A stretch of DNA of 7,966 bases from an uncultured Eggerthellaceae bacterium (GTDB lineage: Bacteria; Actinomycetota; Coriobacteriia; Coriobacteriales; Eggerthellaceae), in NCBI GenBank assembly GCA_934630905.1, contig CAKTXN010000077.1, positions 1 through 7,966 on the forward strand, written 5' to 3'. Of this stretch, positions 1 to 6,203 are shown one piece after another; position 1 is the stretch's first letter; every line of letters starts with the position of its first letter. Both the position numbers and the translations under genes were made by a program. The notes beneath the pieces are model-generated. The model was given only the letters and a program-made list of their open reading frames with translations. It was not told where the DNA came from and did not search any database.

Positions 1-70
1 CCCCTGGCCAGGGCATCGAAGCGGGCAGTGCTCTCTCTAGCAAACGAGCCGGTCAAGGTCGGAGAAGCCT

Positions 71-188
71 ATGACTGAGGAGCGCCGAGGCACGGGCGCA
101 TCGCTGGGGAGATTATCCTCTCCAAGAACACCGTGAAAACCCACCTGCTAGACGCTTGCTCCAAGACCAGCGTACACTCCGAGCTCGG
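71..188 (+). pseudogene. Remnant of a LuxR-type helix-turn-helix regulator
   Basis: Reading from position 100, the frame gives IAGEIILSKNTVKTHL followed by a segment containing SKTSVHSEL. This matches the recognition-helix region of LuxR/GerE DNA-binding domains, where the usual pattern is IA-x-x-L-x-(I/L)-S-x-x-T-V-K-T-H and then K-x-x-V-H-S-x-x-E-L. The upstream part of such a domain (LTxRE...) seems to continue in another frame from 71 (MTEERRGTG), and the frame of the helix is closed by a TGA at 76-78, so a frameshift is needed near 95-100. No sensor or membrane portion is visible upstream within the window. The frame stays open to a stop at 244-246, but beyond about 188 it only runs antisense to the conserved end of the macrodomain gene, so homology probably ends at a deletion junction there. 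The gene could extend left of the window. It is probably non-functional. Confidence 0.5.
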
Positions 189-1223
189 CTACATCGAACC
201 CAAAAGTGGCTGGTCGAACGCGAAAAGCATGGCGTTGAGCTTGTAGATATCGTAACAATTTCTATTGATGAAATACATCACGATGACGTCGAACTTGTTC
301 GACGCAGAGAGCGCAAGGCCCGCCCGCGAAAGCAGGTCTTGCGCCTGATCAAGGTCGAGCTCGAGCGCCACGGCGAAGGCGACGGCGGTCTGCTTGGTGG
401 GGCGGTAGTTGTGGTCATGCCGGATTTTCGAGAACAGCTGGCGCGAGATGTTCGCCCGCTTGTACACGTCGGCGTCGGCAAGGCCGCGCGCGTCGATGAG
501 CTGCAGGAGCGTCTCGGAGAAGGAGGCGTCGAGGCTCTCGAGCAGCCCGGCGATTTCATCCTCGCTCACCGCACCTGCGGCATGGGGCGCATACAGCCCG
601 TCTGACGCCGGTTCGGCCTCGCACACGGGTATGGAGCGCCGGAGGTCGAACATGGCCCGGCGCGGCGCGGCTGCGGCGTACGTGTCGTCGATGAGGGCCT
701 CTACCTCGTCGTATGCCTCAAGGCTTGCCGCAAACGCCGCCCGGTCGAACACCACGAGGGAAACGTCCATCTCGGCGTCGGCGACGTGCGCCACGTCACG
801 CGCAAGGAAGGCTCGCACCTCCGAGCAGGCAACCTCGAACGCGGCAGCCGGTGGATACCCAAACAAACCGGCCGAAAGGAGCGGCAGGGCGACGCTTGTC
901 GCCCCCAGGCTCACCGCCAGCTCCAACGCACTACGGTAGGCGCCGCGGAGAAGCGCCTCCTCGCCATGATGGCCGTCAACCCAACGCGGGCCCACCGCAT
1001 GGACGACCCAGCGGGCATCGAGGCCAAACGCCGGCGTGGAGACGGCGTGCCCCGTCGGGCAGGGAGTCACGGCAGCGCACGCGGCCGCAAGCGCCTCGGT
1101 ACCCGCAGCCTTGAAGATGGCCCCGCACACGCCGCCGCCGGCAAGCAGCCTCTCGTTTGCCGCGTTCACGATGACGTCGGCCTTCACGCGTGCAATGTCG
1201 TTGCGAACAATGGAAAACGGCAT
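189..1223 (-). CDS. Macrodomain protein with C-terminal conserved HTH-like domain
   Basis: The 344-residue product has an N-terminal macrodomain (about residues 1-165), a fold that binds ADP-ribose and often removes it from proteins or hydrolyses O-acetyl-ADP-ribose. Visible landmarks are VIVNAAN (18-23), the glycine loop GGGVCGAIF (29-37), the WVVHAVGP strand (72-79) and the second phosphate loop LPLLSAGLFGYP (113-124). The GVD aspartate and following histidine of MacroD-type hydrolases are Cys33 and Phe37 here, so hydrolase activity is not assured. Residues about 235-344 form a second conserved domain (VYKRANISRQLFSKIR, KQTAVAFAVALELDL, FAFDQPLLG) known from macrodomain proteins of Firmicutes and related bacteria; it looks like a helix-turn-helix fold. 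I chose the ATG at 1223 because the macrodomain begins there and an AGAAGG-like ribosome site precedes it; the 70-residue upstream extension has no domain character. The last codons overlap the LuxR remnant antisense. Probably monocistronic and cytoplasmic. Confidence 0.9.
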   Translation of the reverse strand: MPFSIVRNDIARVKADVIVNAANERLLAGGGVCGAIFKAAGTEALAAACAAVTPCPTGHAVSTPAFGLDARWVVHAVGPRWVDGHHGEEALLRGAYRSALELAVSLGATSVALPLLSAGLFGYPPAAAFEVACSEVRAFLARDVAHVADAEMDVSLVVFDRAAFAASLEAYDEVEALIDDTYAAAAPRRAMFDLRRSIPVCEAEPASDGLYAPHAAGAVSEDEIAGLLESLDASFSETLLQLIDARGLADADVYKRANISRQLFSKIRHDHNYRPTKQTAVAFAVALELDLDQAQDLLSRAGLALSASNKFDVIVMYFINRNCYDIYKLNAMLFAFDQPLLGSM

Positions 1224-1262
1224 GGCAGAGACACCCTTCTTCCTCAGCTTGTTGGTGCGGTG

Positions 1263-1268
1263 AGTATA
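1263..1268 (-). promoter_or_regulatory. Candidate -10 box for the macrodomain gene
   Basis: On the minus strand the hexamer TATACT, one base from the TATAAT consensus, lies 40 bp upstream of the ATG at 1223 and would give a leader of about 30 nt. No good -35 is present at 17 bp; TTCACC lies at a spacing of 19. This is a weak prediction from position and one hexamer. Confidence 0.3.
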
Positions 1269-1360
1269 CCGCGCAAAGGCCGAGGGAGGTGAAGCCGTCC
1301 ACCCGAAAGCAGCACGCATACCCGCCCTGCAATCCGGTGCCCGACAGGCGCGAGCGCAAG

Positions 1361-1407
1361 GTAAAAGACAAAAACGTCCCGCATGCCAACCAGACACACG
1401 GGACGTT
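1361..1407 (-). terminator. Intrinsic terminator downstream of the flavoprotein pair
   Basis: On the minus strand AACGTCCCG (1399-1407) pairs with CGGGACGTT (1373-1381), a perfect 9-bp stem with a 17-nt loop, and the 3' arm runs directly into TTTTTGTCTTTT. It lies about 110 nt after the stop of the flavoprotein gene at 1517 and before the macrodomain gene's candidate promoter, so it would end the flavoprotein transcript. Confidence 0.78.
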
Positions 1408-1462
1408 CCTTCAACGTATCTGCGCCGGAGCAAGCATGCCCAGCAACCGATGCACTACCTGT

Positions 1463-1498
1463 GTAAACGACACGCAATTGATTTCGTATCGTTTCTAC
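1463..1498 (-). repeat. Hairpin just after the flavoprotein stop codon
   Basis: GTAAACGACACG (1463-1474) is nearly complementary to CGTATCGTTTCTAC (1485-1498). In minus-strand RNA the one non-Watson-Crick position becomes a U-G wobble with a single bulged G, giving a stem of about 12 bp around a 10-nt AT-rich loop. On plus-strand RNA the same position is an A-C mismatch, so the structure favours the minus-strand transcript. No T-run follows. It may protect the 3' end of the mRNA, or be a protein site. Confidence 0.45.
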
Positions 1499-1516
1499 CA
1501 GTTGCAATAATGTCGA

Positions 1517-2758
1517 CTACGCCCAGTTCTCGAGAGCCGCAGCCTGCTGACCGGCGATACGGCCGAAGACGATGCCCGTGCCGATGTAGAAACCGCAGGA
1601 GGGGTAGGACTCGCCTGCATAGCCGCCTGCGACACGGCCGGCGGCATACAGGCGGCCCAGGGGCTCGCCGTCCCAGCCGAGGACCTCAGCGTTCGTGGAG
1701 ATGCGCAGGCCGCCGTTGTTGCCGAGCACCGGGTAGGACACCGCGGCGCCCGCGGCGAGACCGGCCTTGAGGGCGGCACCGTCGGCCTGACCCTCGATGT
1801 AGCCACCCGTCTGGCTCTGCTGCTCGGTGGGAGCGACGTAGGCCTGGCCGGTAAACTGAGGGGCGATGTCGGCGCCGTTGGAGAAACCGCCCGTTGCGAG
1901 CACAACGCCCTTGTTGGCCTTGATGTTCTTCTCCTGGCCGCCCTGCAGCACGGTCACGCCCAGGATCTCCTTGGTCTGGCGGTCCTGGATGAGGCCGGTA
2001 AGTTCGGTCTCAGTGGCGACCTCGATGCCCAGCTCGTCGAGCTTGTCGGAGAAGGGCTTCCACAGGCCCGTGCCGCCCTGGGCCTCGCCCCACTTGTCCT
2101 CGCCCTCGCCATAGAAGGCATAGAGGCGATCGCCGGGGTCGACATCGTCCATGTTCGGCTTGAACCAGTGGCAGCGCGGACGGTACTCGTCGGACAGGCC
2201 GAGATCGTCGTAGTAAACAGGCGTACCGCCAATGTTGAGGCCAGGCCCGATCCACATCTTGGAGCCCTCGTCCTCGCTGGCGAACTCCCACTCGTCGAGC
2301 GGCTCGCCACCCAGGCCGCCCTCCTCGGCGGGAGCGATGATCCACTCGAACGTGGGGGCGGCGTTGTCGCAGTAGGTCTTGATGAGCTCGGCGTCGCCGT
2401 AGTCGCCGGCCAGGGCGGTGAGATAGTCGCACATCATCTCAGGCGTGTCGTCGATGCCAAGCTTGGCCTGGACGTTGGTGCCGGCAGCCATGAAGCCGCC
2501 GCCGCAGCGACGCATGCAGCCGCCGATCCAGTCCTTCTTCTCGAACATATACACGCTGCAGCCGGCTTCGGCGGCCTCGATGGCAGCGGGGGCGCCAGCA
2601 GTGCCGCAACCGCACACGACGACGTCGGCCTCCTCGTCCCACGCGATATCAGGCACAGCCACGTCGGCCAGGGCGCTCGAGGCACCGGCAAAGGCGGTGG
2701 CTGCGGCGGTGGCACCGGCAAACTTGAGGAACTGCGCACGGTTCATGCTGGTAGACAT
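1517..2758 (-). CDS. Exported FAD-dependent oxidoreductase, compact fumarate-reductase/ketosteroid-dehydrogenase superfamily
   Basis: The 413-residue product starts with a Tat-like export signal (NRAQFLKFAG, hydrophobic stretch, SALA at 28-31) that lacks the usual arginine pair. The FAD-binding Rossmann motif is DVVVCGCGTAG (45-55), with the acidic ribose-binding end at FEKKDWIGG (72-80). KGVVLATGGFSNG (283-295) and LYAAGRVAGGYAG (370-382) through IVFGRIAG (396-403) are the other two halves of the FAD domain. The family usually has about 110-130 residues of substrate-cap domain after the GDG motif; here only about 20 residues separate ADGAALKAGLAAGAAV from GGLRI. The fumarate reductase NRLGGNA segment is replaced by SYPSCGFYIG, closer to the tyrosine-containing end of 3-ketosteroid dehydrogenases. 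The substrate is unknown. The ATG at 2758 was chosen for the AAAGGA site 6-7 nt upstream, rather than the in-frame ATG at 2782. It follows its paralog by 63 bp and is probably co-transcribed. Confidence 0.9.
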   Translation of the reverse strand: MSTSMNRAQFLKFAGATAAATAFAGASSALADVAVPDIAWDEEADVVVCGCGTAGAPAAIEAAEAGCSVYMFEKKDWIGGCMRRCGGGFMAAGTNVQAKLGIDDTPEMMCDYLTALAGDYGDAELIKTYCDNAAPTFEWIIAPAEEGGLGGEPLDEWEFASEDEGSKMWIGPGLNIGGTPVYYDDLGLSDEYRPRCHWFKPNMDDVDPGDRLYAFYGEGEDKWGEAQGGTGLWKPFSDKLDELGIEVATETELTGLIQDRQTKEILGVTVLQGGQEKNIKANKGVVLATGGFSNGADIAPQFTGQAYVAPTEQQSQTGGYIEGQADGAALKAGLAAGAAVSYPVLGNNGGLRISTNAEVLGWDGEPLGRLYAAGRVAGGYAGESYPSCGFYIGTGIVFGRIAGQQAAALENWA

Positions 2759-2821
2759 TGTGATTCCTTTCTTATGTGACAAATTTGATTCGGTTACGGA
2801 TTTGACCGATAAGACCAGGTT

Positions 2822-4033
2822 TTACAGAGCCGCCGCCTGCTCGCCCGCAATGCGACCGAAGAGGATGTTGCGCACCACCGAGATGCCGCACAGCGGATAC
2901 TTGCTGCCCAGCACGCCGCCCAGAGCCATGCTCGCAACGAACAGGTGCGGGATAACCTCGCCGTTCACGTCGATGGCACGGGTCTCGGTGTCGCCCTTGA
3001 GGCCGCCGAGGTTCCACGAGTAGACAATGGCGGCACCCTCGGGATACACGTAGGGAAACTTGAGGTCGCACCCCAGAGCAAGAGCGGCCTTCACGCCAGA
3101 GCCGTCGTTCTCGCCCGCAATGTCGAGGCCCAGGCCGCCCCAGGCGTTCTCCTCAAAATCATGGCCAGTGTAGTTGAGCATCATCTCGTGGTTGGAGCCC
3201 CAGTTGCCCGTGGCAAGGACGACGCCCTTGTTCGCCTTGATACGAACCTGCTTGCCGTCCTGCTCGGCCACAACGCCGGTAACACCGCTCTCGTCGGACA
3301 CAAACGACACGAGCGCAGTGGAGGTCATGGTCTGGATGGCCTCGCGAGCCTCGATGGCCTTCTCGAAAGTCTTCCACAGGCCGGTACCACCGGGATAGGT
3401 GCACAGGCCCTTGTCGGAGTCCCCGTGGAAAGGATCGTCGGGGTCGGCGTCAAACCAGTGGCAGCGAGCAATAGGGGTCATGCCGTTGTCGGTGTAATTG
3501 GCCGGGTCGGTGCCGATGTTGAGGCCAGCGTCCATAAGGTTCTCGAGGCCCTCGTCGCCACCGCAGAAGTGCCACTGGTCAACGGGCTGGCCACCCAGGT
3601 CGTCAATGATCCAGTCGACGGTGGGGGCGGCATTGTCAGCCACGACGCGCACCATATCAGGGTCGACCTCGGAGCCGCCAATGGCCATGAGGTAATCGTA
3701 GAAGTCGTCGGCGTTGTCCTCGACACCGAGAGCCGCCTGCACCTTGGTGCCGGCGCCTGCCACACCGCCGCCGCAGCGACGCATCTCACCGCCGAGCCAG
3801 TCCATCTTCTCGATAACGATGACCTGGGCGCCGGCGTCGGCCGCCGCGATGGCGGCAGGGGCACCGCTCGTACCGCAGCCGCACACCACAACGTCGGTCT
3901 CGTAATCCCATGCCTCACCATCAGCCGCTTCGTTGGCCAAGGCGACATGGGCTGCACCGGCAAGCGCCGTGCTCGCGGCGGCAACACCAGCTGCGCACAG
4001 GAACTGAGAACGCTTCATCGACAGATCGAACAT
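2822..4033 (-). CDS. Exported FAD-dependent oxidoreductase, first gene of a paralogous pair
   Basis: The 403-residue product begins with a Tat-like signal, KRSQFL then a hydrophobic run and ALA at 31-33, with Lys-Arg in place of the arginine pair. DVVVCGCGTSG (47-57) is the FAD Rossmann motif, IEKMDWLGG (74-82) the ribose end, GVVLATGNWGSN (270-281) the second FAD segment, and LFVASMALGGVLGSKYPLCG (364-383) with ILFGRIAG (390-397) the C-terminal flavin segment. It shares with the downstream gene the GG-x-MRRCGGG segment (81-90), the RCHWF segment (190-194), PGGTGLWK and the same missing cap after NDGSGVKAALALG, so the compact form is common to both and is not a recent deletion in one. The catalytic His and Arg positions of fumarate reductases are not evident. 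The ATG at 4033 was chosen for the AAGGGGAG site 5 nt upstream; the in-frame ATG at 4057 has no such site. Its promoter should lie in the divergent region. Substrate unknown. Confidence 0.9.
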   Translation of the reverse strand: MFDLSMKRSQFLCAAGVAAASTALAGAAHVALANEAADGEAWDYETDVVVCGCGTSGAPAAIAAADAGAQVIVIEKMDWLGGEMRRCGGGVAGAGTKVQAALGVEDNADDFYDYLMAIGGSEVDPDMVRVVADNAAPTVDWIIDDLGGQPVDQWHFCGGDEGLENLMDAGLNIGTDPANYTDNGMTPIARCHWFDADPDDPFHGDSDKGLCTYPGGTGLWKTFEKAIEAREAIQTMTSTALVSFVSDESGVTGVVAEQDGKQVRIKANKGVVLATGNWGSNHEMMLNYTGHDFEENAWGGLGLDIAGENDGSGVKAALALGCDLKFPYVYPEGAAIVYSWNLGGLKGDTETRAIDVNGEVIPHLFVASMALGGVLGSKYPLCGISVVRNILFGRIAGEQAAAL

Positions 4034-4080
4034 GTTTGCTCCCCTTTTCTCCGACATGCGGGCGTTTGGCTCGCATCAGT

Positions 4081-4086
4081 CTTATA
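4081..4086 (-). promoter_or_regulatory. Candidate -10 box for the flavoprotein operon
   Basis: On the minus strand TATAAG, one base from consensus, lies about 50 bp before the ATG at 4033. The hexamer 17 bp upstream, TAGATG, is a poor -35, which would fit an activated promoter. A run of seven T just upstream on this strand lies in the spacer. Confidence 0.33.
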
Positions 4087-4135
4087 TGGGACAAAAAAAG
4101 CGGCATCTAGCTGGGATGATATTGATTTCCTTGCT

Positions 4136-4200
4136 CGATTTACGCCTTGTTTGTCCCTTGCGCCGCCCATTATTCGACGGTAGCGAAAGAACGTAAATCG
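4136..4200. repeat. Paired inverted sites CGATTTACG / CGTAAATCG
   Basis: CGATTTACG (4136-4144) and its exact reverse complement CGTAAATCG (4192-4200) flank 47 bp. The right copy also forms a small palindrome, AAATC-GCG-GATTT (4195-4207). Both copies lie upstream of the candidate flavoprotein -10, where an activator could bind as two dimers or loop the DNA. The TTTACG core recurs many times at 7281-7447. Confidence 0.5.
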
Positions 4201-4347
4201 CGGATTTCGATACTTGAAGGCGGACAGAAACGGACATCACAAGGCGCTTGAGACGGTATGAGGGCAGCACATCTACCTGGCATAACAACGCACTCGCGCT
4301 GTCGGTCGGGAGAATCCCGCGACCCAGCTGCTCACCGGGGGCTTATC

Positions 4348-4368
4348 ACCTATCGATAATCGATAGGT
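4348..4368. promoter_or_regulatory. Perfect 10+1+10 palindrome, candidate operator
   Basis: ACCTATCGAT (4348-4357) and ATCGATAGGT (4359-4368) are exact reverse complements around a single A. The arms themselves contain the palindrome TATCGATA. This is the strongest symmetrical site in the divergent region and has the size of a two-fold-symmetric winged-helix or helix-turn-helix operator. It lies 106 bp before the Fic-like start. A ten-base half copy (AATCGATAGG) recurs at 5977-5986, across the stop codon of that gene. Confidence 0.65.
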
Positions 4369-4377
4369 TCTTTCAAC

Positions 4378-4400
4378 GCCTGCGCAGACAAAAAGCAGGC
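4378..4400 (+). repeat. Inverted repeat GCCTGC / GCAGGC
   Basis: GCCTGC (4378-4383) and GCAGGC (4395-4400) are separated by 11 nt. In the Fic-like leader RNA this could form a small stem; as DNA it could be a binding site. It lies 9 bp after the large palindrome. Confidence 0.35.
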
Positions 4401-4413
4401 ACCGTGAGAAAAT

Positions 4414-4441
4414 GGCAGATGTCTGCTTTCTATCATCTGCC
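4414..4441 (+). repeat. Inverted repeat GGCAGATG / CATCTGCC ahead of the Fic-like gene
   Basis: The 8-bp arms at 4414-4421 and 4434-4441 match perfectly around a 12-nt pyrimidine-rich spacer. The right arm abuts TATATAT at 4443-4449, a possible -10 region, and the ribosome site AAGGGGGAG of the Fic-like gene follows by about 20 nt. Position suits an autoregulatory operator or a leader hairpin. Confidence 0.45.
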
Positions 4442-4473
4442 TATATATCAAGGCCGGCACAAGGGGGAGCGCA

Positions 4474-5985
4474 ATGCTCAGCGATGGCAACGGAGCCGAA
4501 AGCAACTCTGGACACCTGGCAAGCACGGGATGCCCTGACAATCAGCGCGAACGGGCCGTGGCTCTTGCCCCTTCCCCAAGCGCAGCCGGACATGAGGCTG
4601 CGCGCCAACCCCTGTCACCAACGGAAGATGCCAGTCGCCGCTACTACCCCGAATCAATCTGCGCGCCTCGTGCAGGCGCCCGAGAAACCGCGGGTTTATG
4701 GTCGCTCATTGCTGTGCCGCGCTTTGCGGAGCTGCTCTCACTCATGGCCGACCATGGCGTCCTGCGCAAGGATTTCAACGAGCTTGAGATGCCCAAAGGT
4801 TTCGACGCCGATGAGGTCTGGGGTGTTCTCACCGCCATTCGACGGCCTCAGGCTATCCATTATTACGACGTAGTTTATACACACAGTCACGCCGTCGATT
4901 CATGGTTCACACCCACTCACAGGCTCATGAAAACACTGCGCGATCTTGAGCTGAGCACCTGTGCGGGGTCGCGTCTCGACGCCGCATTGGCCGAGCGCCA
5001 CGGCCGCCGCTTCATCGTGCGCACCCTCATCGAGGAGGCCGTGGCGGCCCTGGAGTGCGACGGCCTGGACGTCGATTACGAGACGGCACGCGCCCTCATT
5101 GCCGCAGAGCAAGAGCCCGCAAGCCCGGTCGAGCGGCTCGTGGTAAACACCCATGGGCTGCTGTCGCGCATCATCGACGAGGACTTCGCCCGCATCACGC
5201 CAGAACTCGTGCAAAGCATGTACGAAGAGCTCACGGCCGGCATCGACACGAGCAAGCTCGGAACATATATCCCCTGGGGTGACGAGTGGCCAGACGACCC
5301 CATCCCGCACGACGAGGCCCTGCGGCAGATTTGCGCCATGGCCGCAGGAGAGCTCGTCGACCCTGCCGAGCACCCCATCGTCCTCTCGCAAAGGCTCATC
5401 TGCAAGTTCTGGAAAACGGCGCCTTATCCATGCTGCAACTACATCCTGGGCAGCCTGCTTTCGCGTCTTCATATGAAGCAAACCGGGTACCCCGCGTTCG
5501 CCTACGTGCCGTCGTCGAGCATCACGCTCGCGTGGAAGCATGGCAACTTCACGTGCGAGGGAGTTGCCGCCTATCACGAGTCAGGCAACGTCACCGAGTT
5601 CGAGCGCGATTGGACAGTGTACTGGGAGTCATGCACGCGTCTCCTTCTGACAGAAGTGCGCAAACTCGAGGAGCTCATCTTCCGCCTCAAAGCGCAAGAT
5701 GACGCGCTGCTGACCCACCTCGCCAACGACCATGCCTTCAACCACCGCCAGCGCGAGGTTCTCAGGCGAGCCATTCTTGTGCCGGGCACTACGGTGCGCA
5801 TCGACGAGCACAAGAAGCGCTACGACCTTGCCTACTCCACCGCGCGCCAAGACCTCACCACGCTCGTGGAGCGCGGCATGCTCGACATGCACTACGAAGG
5901 CAAGGCTCAGGTGTTCGCCAGCCGCCGAGAGATGAAGAGCATCCTTGCCAAGAGATACGGCTGCGACGGCGGCGCGAATCGATAG
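4474..5985 (+). CDS. Fic-fold protein with degenerate active site and C-terminal winged helix
   Basis: This 503-residue protein follows the domain order of stand-alone Fic proteins: an N-terminal helical part (about 100-200, PKGFDADEVWGVL then IVRTLIEEAVAALECDG at 181-197), the Fic core (about 220-350, ITPELVQSMYEELT at 241-254, HPIVLSQRLICKFW at 300-313, LLSRLHMKQTGYPAFAYVPSS at 328-348), a helical stretch, and a winged helix (about 423-482, RQREVLRRAI, YSTARQDLTTLVERGML). Fic enzymes transfer AMP or similar groups using HPFxxGNGR. The aligned loop here is APYPCCNYIL (316-325), so the catalytic His, the anion-binding glycines and the Arg are gone. The inhibitory helix SxxxEG pattern is also altered, with Ala, Asp and Gly at the key positions. 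I infer a DNA-binding regulator rather than an AMP transferase. The first 75 residues are unlike the family; the ATG at 4474 is kept for its strong AAGGGGGAG site. It is divergent from the flavoprotein operon, which it may control. Confidence 0.82.
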   Translation: MLSDGNGAESNSGHLASTGCPDNQRERAVALAPSPSAAGHEAARQPLSPTEDASRRYYPESICAPRAGARETAGLWSLIAVPRFAELLSLMADHGVLRKDFNELEMPKGFDADEVWGVLTAIRRPQAIHYYDVVYTHSHAVDSWFTPTHRLMKTLRDLELSTCAGSRLDAALAERHGRRFIVRTLIEEAVAALECDGLDVDYETARALIAAEQEPASPVERLVVNTHGLLSRIIDEDFARITPELVQSMYEELTAGIDTSKLGTYIPWGDEWPDDPIPHDEALRQICAMAAGELVDPAEHPIVLSQRLICKFWKTAPYPCCNYILGSLLSRLHMKQTGYPAFAYVPSSSITLAWKHGNFTCEGVAAYHESGNVTEFERDWTVYWESCTRLLLTEVRKLEELIFRLKAQDDALLTHLANDHAFNHRQREVLRRAILVPGTTVRIDEHKKRYDLAYSTARQDLTTLVERGMLDMHYEGKAQVFASRREMKSILAKRYGCDGGANR

Positions 5986-5986
5986 G
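5977..5986 (+). repeat. Half copy of the 4348-4368 operator
   Basis: AATCGATAGG here repeats the right arm of the large palindrome plus its central A (4358-4367). It spans the last codon and the TAG stop of the Fic-like gene. I saw no other copy of this ten-base word in the window. It may be chance or a secondary binding site. Confidence 0.3.
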
Positions 5987-6009
5987 CGCACGCGACGATT
6001 GTCCAGAAG

Positions 6010-6046
6010 CTCTCGCCGACCACTACGCAAAGCGGCGACTCGAGAG
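6010..6046 (+). terminator. GC-rich hairpin after the Fic-like gene
   Basis: TCGCCG (6013-6018) pairs with CGGCGA (6033-6038) across 14 nt, and CTCTCG (6010-6015) can alternatively pair with CGAGAG (6041-6046). It begins 25 nt after the stop codon. No T-run follows, so it is at best a weak terminator or an mRNA-end stem. Confidence 0.3.
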
Positions 6047-6128
6047 AATTGGGCGGACCGACATAGCGTGAGTCGGAATGCCGCGCGGTCGCAAATGACC
6101 CTCGTGAGTTGAAACCAACTAGAACCAA

Positions 6129-6171
6129 GAAGGGCGCCGGGGACGCATGCGTGCGACCCACGGCGCCCTTC
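6129..6171 (-). terminator. Terminator-like hairpin downstream of the flavodoxin gene
   Basis: GAAGGGCGCCG (6129-6139 and, as its complement, 6161-6171) forms a perfect 11-bp stem around a 21-nt loop that itself contains the palindrome ACGCATGCGT. On the minus strand the stem is followed by TTGGTTCTAG, a broken T-tract; on the plus strand no T-tract follows. It lies 33 nt after the flavodoxin stop and probably ends that transcript. Confidence 0.6.
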
Positions 6172-6203
6172 GGCGCATGCGGTATGTGACCCAGCGGAGA
6201 GAC

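Larger units (their letters stand above)
4034..4473. other. Divergent control region between the flavoprotein operon and the Fic-like gene
   Basis: No gene is evident in these 440 bp; short open frames here lack ribosome sites or recognisable content. The region must carry promoters for both directions and contains four distinct inverted-repeat elements listed separately. Its composition is more AT-rich than the genes on either side, especially between 4080 and 4210. Confidence 0.7.

Noticed and set aside
1224..1433. N-terminal extension of the macrodomain frame to 1433
   Set aside because: The 70 extra residues have no family similarity and cross the flavoprotein terminator; the macrodomain starts at the ATG at 1223 with a ribosome site.
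2945..4183. Plus-strand 412-codon open frame antisense to the first flavoprotein gene
   Set aside because: It mirrors the high-GC coding frame of the real gene, has no recognisable domain, and the opposite strand carries clear FAD motifs and a ribosome site.
4412..4873. Alternative plus-strand frame starting at 4412
   Set aside because: It overlaps the Fic-like gene in another frame and has no domain; the Fic-like frame has the strong ribosome site and conserved family motifs.
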